This document shows positions 45,402-52,058 of a DNA stretch of 52,058 nt, piece after piece (position 1 is the first letter of the stretch; the number at the start of each line of letters is the position of its first letter). The DNA is taken from assembly GCA_017882615.1 (NCBI GenBank), contig JADGPD010000008.1, positions 1 to 52,058 of the forward strand, given 5' to 3'. A program made the translations under genes and the position numbers. Below the pieces are notes generated by a model, which had not been told where the DNA came from, made no database searches, and saw only the letters and a list, made by a program, of their open reading frames with translations. This DNA comes from Thermoleophilia bacterium (GTDB lineage Bacteria; Actinomycetota; Thermoleophilia; Gaiellales; Gaiellaceae).

Positions 45402-46568
45402 TTGCCATCGCCACCAGCCAAGAAGATCTCCCCAGCCGAAGGCCGCGGTCTCTACGGCGGCTACGGCGGACGCTACGTTCCCGAAACGCTGATTCCCGCG
45501 CTCGAGGAACTGGAGACGGGCTGGCGCGCGGCGCTCGCCGACCTGGACTTCATCAGCGAGCTGAACGAGCTTCTAGCCAACTACGGCGGCCGGCCGACCC
45601 CGCTCACTCAGGCGATGCGCTTCTGTCCCGAAAAGCGCATCTACCTCAAGCGCGAGGACCTCCTGCACACCGGCGCGCACAAGCTGAACAACGCACTCGG
45701 CCAGATCGTACTGGCGCGCAGGCTGGGCAAGAAGCGCATCGTCGCCGAGACGGGCGCCGGTCAGCACGGAGTCGCCACCGCCACCGTCTGCGCCCGCTTC
45801 GGGCTCGACTGCGTCGTCTACATGGGTGTCGAGGACATGCGCCGCCAGCGACCCAACGTCGAGCGCATGCAGCTGCTCGGCGCCGAGGTGCGTCCGGTCG
45901 AGATCGGCACGCAGACGCTGAAGGAAGCCACCAGCGAAGCCATCCGCGACTGGATCACCAACGTCGAGACGACTCATTACCTGATCGGCTCCTGCGTTGG
46001 GCCTCACCCCTACCCCGAGATCGTGCGCGTGCTGCAGTCGGTGATCGGGCGCGAGTCGAGAGAGCAGATCCTGGAGCGCGAAGGGCGCCTGCCCGAGGCC
46101 GTGATCGCCTGCGTCGGCGGCGGTTCGAACTCGATCGGGATGTTCGCGGGCTTCCTGGACGACGCCGAGGTGAAGCTGTACGGCGTCGAGGCCGCGGGAG
46201 CGGCCAGCCTCGGCTCGGGCCGGGTAGCTATCTTGCACGGCGCCCGCTCGCTCGTTCTAGCCGATGAGGACGGTCAGATCGCGGACGCCCACTCCATCTC
46301 GGCCGGGCTCGACTATCCGGGCGTCGGCCCCGAGCACGCGGCGCTACGCGACTCGGGCAGGGTCAAGTACCTGCCCTGCACGGACGACGAGGCGCTGGCG
46401 GCCTTCGAGCGCCTGACCAAAACCGAGGGCATCATCCCGGCGCTCGAGTCATCCCACGCCCTGGCCCGGGCGCTCGACACCGACGAGTCGCTGATCGTCG
46501 TCTGCCTGTCGGGCCGCGGCGACAAGGACCTGGACGAAGCCCTCGCGCAGCTGGGGAGGCGGGCATGA
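45402..46568 (+). CDS. trpB: Tryptophan synthase beta chain
   Basis: 388 residues from a TTG start preceded by AGAGAGGAG. PLP lysine in [20 protein letters not shown] (~80), [20 protein letters not shown] (COMM domain), cofactor phosphate loop [15 protein letters not shown] (~228), substrate loop [16 protein letters not shown] and the end [18 protein letters not shown]. Standard length; condenses indole and serine to tryptophan with TrpA. Confidence 0.97.
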   Translation: MPSPPAKKISPAEGRGLYGGYGGRYVPETLIPALEELETGWRAALADLDFISELNELLANYGGRPTPLTQAMRFCPEKRIYLKREDLLHTGAHKLNNALGQIVLARRLGKKRIVAETGAGQHGVATATVCARFGLDCVVYMGVEDMRRQRPNVERMQLLGAEVRPVEIGTQTLKEATSEAIRDWITNVETTHYLIGSCVGPHPYPEIVRVLQSVIGRESREQILEREGRLPEAVIACVGGGSNSIGMFAGFLDDAEVKLYGVEAAGAASLGSGRVAILHGARSLVLADEDGQIADAHSISAGLDYPGVGPEHAALRDSGRVKYLPCTDDEALAAFERLTKTEGIIPALESSHALARALDTDESLIVVCLSGRGDKDLDEALAQLGRRA

Positions 46569-47275
46569 ACAAGAAGCTCGTCATCTTCTTGATGTCCGGA
46601 CGCGAGACGCCCGAGCTGGCCGCCGCGGCCGCTCAAGGCGGCGCCGATCTGATCGAGCTCGGCTTTCCCTTCTCCGACCCGCTCGCCGACGGGCCGGTCA
46701 TCCGGCGCGCCGCCGAGAGGGCGCTCAGTGAGGGCATGCGCACGAAGGCTTGCCTCGAGTGCCTGGCGGAGATTCGCGGACGCGTGCAAGTGCCGCTCGT
46801 GCCCTTCGTCTACTCGGCGCTGCTCGAAGCCTACGGCCACAAGCGCTTCGTCGCCGACGCGGCGAGCGCCGGCGCCAGCGCCATTCTCGTGCCCGATCTT
46901 CCGGTGGACTCGCATCCCGAGCTGAGGCGCATCCAGCTGGTCGCGCCGACCTCCACCGACGAGCGAATTCGACTCGCGGCCGCGACGACCGACGGCTGGC
47001 TCTACCTGGTCACCCTGACCGGCACGACCGGCGCGCGAACGGAGCTTTCCTCGGCGCTCGCGGGTCTGGCCGAGCGCGCCCGTCACCTTGCCCCGCCCGA
47101 GCTACCGCTCTACGCGGGCTTCGGCATCTCCACGCCCGAGCACGCCAGGGCCGCGGCCGAGATCGCCGACGGCGTGATCGTGGGCTCACGCGCGATCGAG
47201 GTGGCCGAGGACGGCCCCGAGCAACTACGCCGCTACGTCTCGTCGCTGCGAGAGAGCGTCGACGCGGCGAGATAG
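46565..47275 (+). CDS. trpA: Tryptophan synthase alpha chain
   Basis: 236 residues, overlapping trpB by 4 bp. Catalytic Glu in [18 protein letters not shown] (~34) and Asp in the same stretch (~45). [11 protein letters not shown] replaces the usual VPFVTAGDP, so the N-terminal strand is shortened. [18 protein letters not shown] (loop 6 region), [20 protein letters not shown] and [13 protein letters not shown] (phosphate site) follow. Forms the alpha-beta complex with TrpB; last enzyme of the operon. Confidence 0.95.
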   Translation: MNKKLVIFLMSGRETPELAAAAAQGGADLIELGFPFSDPLADGPVIRRAAERALSEGMRTKACLECLAEIRGRVQVPLVPFVYSALLEAYGHKRFVADAASAGASAILVPDLPVDSHPELRRIQLVAPTSTDERIRLAAATTDGWLYLVTLTGTTGARTELSSALAGLAERARHLAPPELPLYAGFGISTPEHARAAAEIADGVIVGSRAIEVAEDGPEQLRRYVSSLRESVDAAR

Positions 47276-47328
47276 GAACGCGTCGCGGTGTTTCTCAAGT
47301 CAACTCCCGGGCGACCGATCTCAACGGC

Positions 47329-48342
47329 GTGAGCGACAAGCGTTCCAGCAGCGAGATCGTCGAAGCCCTGATCGCCAACCGGGCCGTGGGCGTGGAGCTA
47401 CGCGAGCGCGCGAGCGCCCTGGCGAGCATCGGCCGGCGCCCGGCGATGCGCGACGGCGCGGAGAGGCAAGCGATAGGCCTGGCGACGAGCTTCGGGCCGA
47501 TCGAGAGCTTCCACCACCCGTTCTACGACGACGTCTTCTACGGCGTCAGAGAACGCGCCTGCGCGTCGGGCTACGACATCCTCTACTTCACCATGCCGGG
47601 CTGGCAGTGGGGGAAGAGCGCGCCCTACGTCGAGCTCTGCAAACGCTACGGGCTCGTAGGCATCGTCGGGCTGGCCTTCTCGTTCGACGAGCCGGGACTG
47701 AGCGAGCTCCTCGCGGCTGAGTTTCCTTGCGTCGCGGTCGATCTACAGCTTCTCGGCCGCCGCGCGAGCTACGTCACCTCGGACAACATGTCCGGTGCCG
47801 TCATGGCGGTTGAGCATCTGTACGAGATCGGTCGCAGAAGGATCGCTTTCATCGGCGGCATCGAGGATGCCATGACCGGACCCGAAAGACGGCTCGGTTA
47901 CGTGTCGGCATTGGAGGAACTGGGCCTCGAACGAGACGAGAGGCTCATCCGAAACGCCGGCTGGGACATCCTCGCCGCCCGCGAGCAAACCAAGGAGCTG
48001 ATGACTCAGACGCCCGCCCCCGACGCGATCTTCTGCGCCAGCGACGTGATGGCGATCGGTGCTCTCAGTACGCTCGAAGAGCTCGGCCTCGGCGTCCCCG
48101 ACGACGTTGCGGTCGTTGGTTTCGACGATATCGATCTGGCCCGTGTCGTCACTCCTTCCTTGACCACGATCCGCCAGGACAAGGTCGGGCTAGGCGCCGC
48201 GGCGATCGAGGTGATGACCCGGATCCTCGAACGGCCGGATTCCCCACCCCCCGCGTCCGTGCTCCCGGTGGAGTTGACGATCCGCGATTCGACCTCCGGA
48301 GATCCCGGCTCGAGCTCCGCTCGGGAACGTCCGTCGGGCTAG
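47329..48342 (+). CDS. LacI/GalR-type sensor-domain protein without HTH (single domain)
   Basis: 337 residues from a GTG at 47329, the first plausible start after trpA. One Peripla_BP_3/LacI effector domain spans about 45-320: [100 protein letters not shown] and ASVLPVELTIRDST. The usual LacI N-terminal HTH (about 55 residues) and hinge are absent; residues 1-40 are helical instead. No signal peptide or membrane segment, so it is cytoplasmic. The ligand is unknown. It follows trpA by 53 bp and may share its transcript. Confidence 0.8.
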   Translation: MSDKRSSSEIVEALIANRAVGVELRERASALASIGRRPAMRDGAERQAIGLATSFGPIESFHHPFYDDVFYGVRERACASGYDILYFTMPGWQWGKSAPYVELCKRYGLVGIVGLAFSFDEPGLSELLAAEFPCVAVDLQLLGRRASYVTSDNMSGAVMAVEHLYEIGRRRIAFIGGIEDAMTGPERRLGYVSALEELGLERDERLIRNAGWDILAAREQTKELMTQTPAPDAIFCASDVMAIGALSTLEELGLGVPDDVAVVGFDDIDLARVVTPSLTTIRQDKVGLGAAAIEVMTRILERPDSPPPASVLPVELTIRDSTSGDPGSSSARERPSG

Positions 48343-48406
48343 CGAAACCGGCGCGCGAGCCCGCGAAACAGCTCAACTAGCTCCCGATCCGGCCGACCTT
48401 CAGAAG

Positions 48407-50509
48407 GTGGAGACTGGATCGAGCCAGCGGTTGCCACCCGGAGCGGTCTACGAGCTGCTCAGCGAAGCGAACCTGGAAAGCGTTACGACCCTGGCTCACG
48501 CCAGCGCACTGGCCGAGGATCACTACGATCCCTCCGGCCGGCGGCGCCTGATCGGCGTCGCGATGAATCTCGATCCGCGGATGCTGAGCCTCGAGGGCGG
48601 ACGCACACGCCAGCATCCCTTCTTCGATGACGTTCTGTTCGGAATCCGGATGCGCGCAGATGCCGGCAACGTCGATCTCCTTCTTCTCACCGCGCCGTCC
48701 AAACAAGTCAGCGGCGAAGCCAGCCACTACCGCGATATCTGTCTTCATCACGGGGCCGAAGGCATCGTCCTCGCCGCGTTCATCCCGGACGAGCCCGAGC
48801 TGGCCGAACTAGTCGCTTCCGGGTTTCCCACGGTTGCGATCGATACGCAGCTGTTCGGGCCGCGCGCCAGCTTCATCAGCTCGGACAACGTCGGCGGAGC
48901 CGCGGCGGCGGTTCGCCACCTGGCCGAGCAAGGCCGGAGGCGCATCGCCTATATCGGCGCCTGGGGCCCGGAGCTGGCAAACATCGACCGCCGTCTAGGT
49001 TACGAAAGCGCCCTGGGCGAGCTCGGGCTCGAGCTGCGCGAGGAGTACGTGATGCACGCCGACTGGCTCCATCGGCCGGCTCACGACCTGACCCGTCAGG
49101 TTCTCGAGCTTTCGGAGCCGCCGGATGCCATCTTCTGCGCCAGTGACGTAATGGCGATCGGAGCGATGGCGGCGATCGAAGAGGCGGGGCTGCGAATACC
49201 CGAAGACATCGCCGTGGCGGGATTCGACGACAGCAACTACGCCTCTATCGTGGTTCCCTCACTCACCAGCGTCCGCCAGAACCTGACCGGACTGGGAACC
49301 GCGGCGGTCGAAGCGATCCTGCGCATGCTCGACTCACCGGACAGCCCTCCACCCACATCCATCCTTCCCGTCGAGCTGGTCGTGCGCGAGTCGACGGTAG
49401 CGCAGACGCCCTCTAGCGCTGGTGCTTCAGCGAGCGGCGGCGAAGAGTGGCGCGACCGAATCGAGATCCTGCGCGGATCGGTAATCGGGGAACCTGCCGC
49501 ACGCCTCTCTGCCACGGCGCTGTTCCAAATCCTCGACGAGACCGGCGATGCCCTTCCGAGGGCTCCCGAGACTACGCCGGCGAAGCGGCATCGGCAGGAG
49601 TGGCGGCCCGACAAGCGGCGCCTCGTTGCGCTCGCGATCGATACCGCGCCCGACCAGAGCTTCCGTCATGCTTTCTTCGACGAGCTTTTCTACGGGCTTC
49701 GCACGCGCGCCTACATGCGAGGAGTCGATCTCCTGCTGATCACGAACGTGGGCACGAAGGCGGACGAACCACTCCCGCCGTTTCTCGAGCTCTGTACGAG
49801 ATATCGAGCAGCCGGACTGATCGTCGGGTCGTTGTCGCTGGAGGAGCCCCCCGTACAGGCGCTTGCCAACTCGGACTATCCCTGTGTCATGTTCGACGTC
49901 GACCTGCTCAGCGATCGTGTCGCCTTCGTCATGTCCGACAACGTCGACGGCGGCGTCAAAGCGACTCGCCACCTCGTGGAAACGGGTCACCGGAGAATCG
50001 CCTTCATCGGCGGCCGGGGCGAAGAGCGGCCCAGCGTCGATCGACGCTTCGGCTACCAGAGCGAACTGGCGCGTTCGGGCTTGCCTTGCCCCGAGGGGTA
50101 CGTCACCATGGCGCGCTGGCTGCCCGATCTGGCCTTCGAGGCAACCCGGGTATTCCTGGCGCTGCCCGAGCCGCCTGACGCCGTCTTCTGCGCCAGCGAC
50201 GTGATGGCGATCGGAGCGATGGCGGCGATCGAAGCGGCGGGACTACGCATTCCCGACGACGTGGCGGTCGTCGGCTTCGACGACATCGACTACGCTCGTT
50301 TGCTCAAGCCCGCACTGACAACCGTGCGCCAGAGCCAGGATGCGCTGGCCGAAGGCCTGATTGCGGCGATGCTCGATCTGCTCGAGCATCCGAATGACCC
50401 GCCGACGGTGTCCGTGATTCCGGTCGAGCTGGCGGTGCGCGAGTCGAGCGCCTCGGACGGCGGCGAGCAAGCGAGTGCTCAAGTCACCGGCTCGACGACC
50501 GACATTTGA
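48407..50509 (+). CDS. Tandem two-domain LacI/GalR-type sensor protein, no HTH
   Basis: 700 residues from a GTG. Two LacI effector domains in one chain: domain 1 ~48-330 ([20 protein letters not shown] ... [16 protein letters not shown]), domain 2 ~405-685 ([20 protein letters not shown] ... [16 protein letters not shown]). Each is preceded by a short helix, [20 protein letters not shown] and [18 protein letters not shown]. Motif [20 protein letters not shown] occurs in both; the DNA encoding it (49131-49207 and 50184-50260) is about 90% identical, with a period near 351 codons. No HTH, signal peptide or transmembrane segment. Product of an in-frame duplication. Confidence 0.82.
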   Translation: METGSSQRLPPGAVYELLSEANLESVTTLAHASALAEDHYDPSGRRRLIGVAMNLDPRMLSLEGGRTRQHPFFDDVLFGIRMRADAGNVDLLLLTAPSKQVSGEASHYRDICLHHGAEGIVLAAFIPDEPELAELVASGFPTVAIDTQLFGPRASFISSDNVGGAAAAVRHLAEQGRRRIAYIGAWGPELANIDRRLGYESALGELGLELREEYVMHADWLHRPAHDLTRQVLELSEPPDAIFCASDVMAIGAMAAIEEAGLRIPEDIAVAGFDDSNYASIVVPSLTSVRQNLTGLGTAAVEAILRMLDSPDSPPPTSILPVELVVRESTVAQTPSSAGASASGGEEWRDRIEILRGSVIGEPAARLSATALFQILDETGDALPRAPETTPAKRHRQEWRPDKRRLVALAIDTAPDQSFRHAFFDELFYGLRTRAYMRGVDLLLITNVGTKADEPLPPFLELCTRYRAAGLIVGSLSLEEPPVQALANSDYPCVMFDVDLLSDRVAFVMSDNVDGGVKATRHLVETGHRRIAFIGGRGEERPSVDRRFGYQSELARSGLPCPEGYVTMARWLPDLAFEATRVFLALPEPPDAVFCASDVMAIGAMAAIEAAGLRIPDDVAVVGFDDIDYARLLKPALTTVRQSQDALAEGLIAAMLDLLEHPNDPPTVSVIPVELAVRESSASDGGEQASAQVTGSTTDI

Positions 50510-50513
50510 GGGT

Positions 50514-52058
50514 GTGGAACGAGAACCCGGACAGCAACTCTCACCCCGAGCGCTTTACGAGTTACTCGACGCCTCGCATGCCGAGAGCGCCGCAGCGCTG
50601 ACACGGACGAGAGGCATGGCCGAGGCTCACCCGCAGCGCAGCCGCGAGCGACGACTGATCGGCGTGGCCACCAACGCCGTTCCCTGGCAGATGGATCTTT
50701 CGGCCGGGTACTGGCGTCACCACGCGCTGGATGACATCCTCACCGGGGTTCGCGCTCACGCCGACGCCAGCGAGATCGATTTGCTCGTGCTCACCGGCCT
50801 GTCCAGCGAGGTGACCGGCGAGTCCACGCACTACGGCGACCTCTGCCGGGCTCATCACGCCGAGGGCATCATCCTCTCCTCGTTTGTGCCGGAGGAGCCC
50901 GAGCTGGTGGCTCTCGCCGCATCCGAGTTTCCCTGCGTCTCGATCGATACGAGCGCGATCGGACCGCGAACTAGCTACGTCGCTTCCGACAGCATCGGCG
51001 GCGCGGTGACGGCCGTCCGCCACCTGGCTTCGCTCGGTCGCACGCGCATCGCGTTCGTCGGAGGCTGGGGCCACGAACCAGTTTCGATGGATAGACGCCT
51101 GGGCTACGAGAGCGTTCTCGCCGAGCTCGGTCTGGAACAGCGCAAGGACTACATCTTCGAGGGAGGCTGGCTGCACGGCCAAGCGCATCAGGAGGCCCTT
51201 CGAGCGCTTGCCCTTCCCGAACCTCCCGACGCCTTTTTCTGCGCCAGCGACCGAATGGCCATCGGCGTGATGCTCGCCTGCGAAGAAGCCGGGCTCGATG
51301 TCCCCGGCGACATAGCAATCGTCGGCTTCGACGACGAGTATTTCGCCGCTCTGTGCTCTCCGTCTCTCACCACCGTCCGCCAGGATCGGATCGGACTCGG
51401 GACAGCCTCGGTCGAAGCGGTGTTGCGCATGCTCGACCAGCCCGAGGCGCCACCGCCCACGATCGTTCTTCCGGTCGAGCTCTTCGTCAGGGAATCGAGC
51501 GATCCCGAGAGCTTCTCCGCCGGCAGCGGAGATGACGATGCTGAAGGCGCTCGCGACTTACCGCTGCGAGAGCGGCTTTCGGTCGGTGAGCTGTTCGATC
51601 AGCTCGGCACGGCTGAGGTGTTTCGACCGAAGGCGCTCGGAGACACCACCGCCGGACGGCGCGAGCAGTGGAAGCCGGAGGAACGGCGAACGATCGCGCT
51701 CGCTTCCGACACGGCACCCGATCAGATCTATCGGCATGCCTTTTTCGACGAGGTCTTCTACGGTTTGCGGGCCGCTGCCCATACGCGTTCTGCGGATCTG
51801 CTCATCCTGACGCACGTCTGGCCCGAGGTCGGTGTGTTTCCTCCCCTGTTCGACCTATGCCGTCACTACGAGGCCGACGGCATCATCGTCTCCTCGCTGC
51901 CACCCGAATCGCCGGAGATCGTCAGACTGACCGAGTCGGGCTTTCCCTGCGTCGCCTTCGACGTCGAGCTCCTGGGAAGAAGAAGCGCCTTCGTTTGCTT
52001 CGACAATGTCGGCGCCGGCATCGAGGTCGTACGCCACCTCGCCGAGTCCGGCCGCAAG
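50514..52058 (+). CDS. Tandem LacI/GalR-type sensor protein, partial (runs off right edge)
   Basis: The frame is open from a GTG at 50514 (4 nt after the previous stop) to the window end, at least 515 residues. Its N terminus (MEREPGQQLSPRALYELLDA) is homologous to that of the preceding protein ([20 protein letters not shown]), which supports both GTG starts. Domain 1 spans 50657-51495 (RLIGVATNAVPWQMDLSAGY, FCASDRMAIGVMLACEEAGL); an LSVGELFDQLGTAEV linker follows, then a second domain starts with RRTIALASDTAPDQIYRHAF and is cut at the edge. No HTH is visible so far. What follows (a third domain, an output domain or the end) cannot be seen. Confidence 0.8.
   Translation, partial: MEREPGQQLSPRALYELLDASHAESAAALTRTRGMAEAHPQRSRERRLIGVATNAVPWQMDLSAGYWRHHALDDILTGVRAHADASEIDLLVLTGLSSEVTGESTHYGDLCRAHHAEGIILSSFVPEEPELVALAASEFPCVSIDTSAIGPRTSYVASDSIGGAVTAVRHLASLGRTRIAFVGGWGHEPVSMDRRLGYESVLAELGLEQRKDYIFEGGWLHGQAHQEALRALALPEPPDAFFCASDRMAIGVMLACEEAGLDVPGDIAIVGFDDEYFAALCSPSLTTVRQDRIGLGTASVEAVLRMLDQPEAPPPTIVLPVELFVRESSDPESFSAGSGDDDAEGARDLPLRERLSVGELFDQLGTAEVFRPKALGDTTAGRREQWKPEERRTIALASDTAPDQIYRHAFFDEVFYGLRAAAHTRSADLLILTHVWPEVGVFPPLFDLCRHYEADGIIVSSLPPESPEIVRLTESGFPCVAFDVELLGRRSAFVCFDNVGAGIEVVRHLAESGRK

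Noticed and set aside
46750-47328. Upstream extension of the first LacI-like gene through trpA
   Set aside because: The extension is an out-of-frame reading of trpA; recognisable sensor sequence begins only after the GTG at 47329.

Overview
The window is a GC-rich bacterial chromosome segment, densely packed, with mostly short intergenic gaps and many 4-bp start/stop overlaps. Gene content (trkAH, hppA, rex, the t6A genes, panCB, uvrA, prmC-prfA, ilvA, a complete trp operon), an actinobacterial-type LexA box in front of uvrA, a K+-independent H+-pyrophosphatase and frequent GTG starts fit an actinobacterium. A deep lineage such as Thermoleophilia (Gaiellales/Solirubrobacterales) is my best guess from gene style; it is an inference and was not tested by a search. 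There is no rRNA, no intact tRNA, no insertion sequence, no CRISPR and no phage gene.

Layout. 1-5.0 kb: an amino-acid permease with a universal-stress-protein tail (cut by the left edge), a tiny membrane protein, and the TrkA/TrkH potassium uptake pair. 5.0-7.1 kb: a secreted TolB-like beta-propeller and two small unknowns. 7.2-13.2 kb (minus strand): H+-pyrophosphatase, a DUF1844-like protein, a YbdK-type carboxylate-amine ligase, a glycosyltransferase, the redox repressor Rex and a broken DUF3795 gene. 13.2-19.3 kb (minus): a membrane-anchored subtilase, then tsaD-rimI-tsaB-tsaE, a family 4 uracil-DNA glycosylase and an FmdB zinc ribbon. 19.3-23.7 kb: a non-coding stretch with a repeat, panC-panB, a VOC protein and a PadR/HAAS membrane pair. 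23.9-27.8 kb: uvrA under an SOS box, a second repeat copy and two small membrane proteins. 27.8-31.8 kb: a phosphoesterase, then prfA-prmC-IMP-cyclohydrolase-like-tsaC (minus). 31.9-38.7 kb: NfeD/SPFH pair, OsmC, DUF1385, rpmE, ilvA, an odd hairpin/direct-repeat leader, an M23 protein and a PPOX-fold protein. 38.7-41.0 kb: a B12-binding subunit, a PduO-type adenosyltransferase and a Pro/Glu-rich protein.

41.0-47.3 kb is a full tryptophan operon (trpE-G-D-C/F-B-A), preceded by a Trp-rich leader peptide and an intrinsic terminator, so it is very probably controlled by ribosome-mediated attenuation. All steps from chorismate to tryptophan are present, with TrpC and TrpF fused.

47.3 kb to the right edge holds the most unusual material: three consecutive genes made of five LacI/GalR-type sugar-sensor domains (1 + 2 + at least 2) with no DNA-binding helix-turn-helix, no signal peptide and no membrane segment. 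They look like a cytoplasmic multi-sensor cassette produced by tandem duplication. The output domain, if there is one, lies beyond the window.

Other points of interest are a 42-bp exact repeat shared by two distant intergenic regions, a recurring promoter layout in which the -10 box sits about 6 nt before the start codon (leaderless messages), a degenerate tRNA-Ser-like 5' half, and a DUF3795 gene that appears to have lost its centre by deletion.
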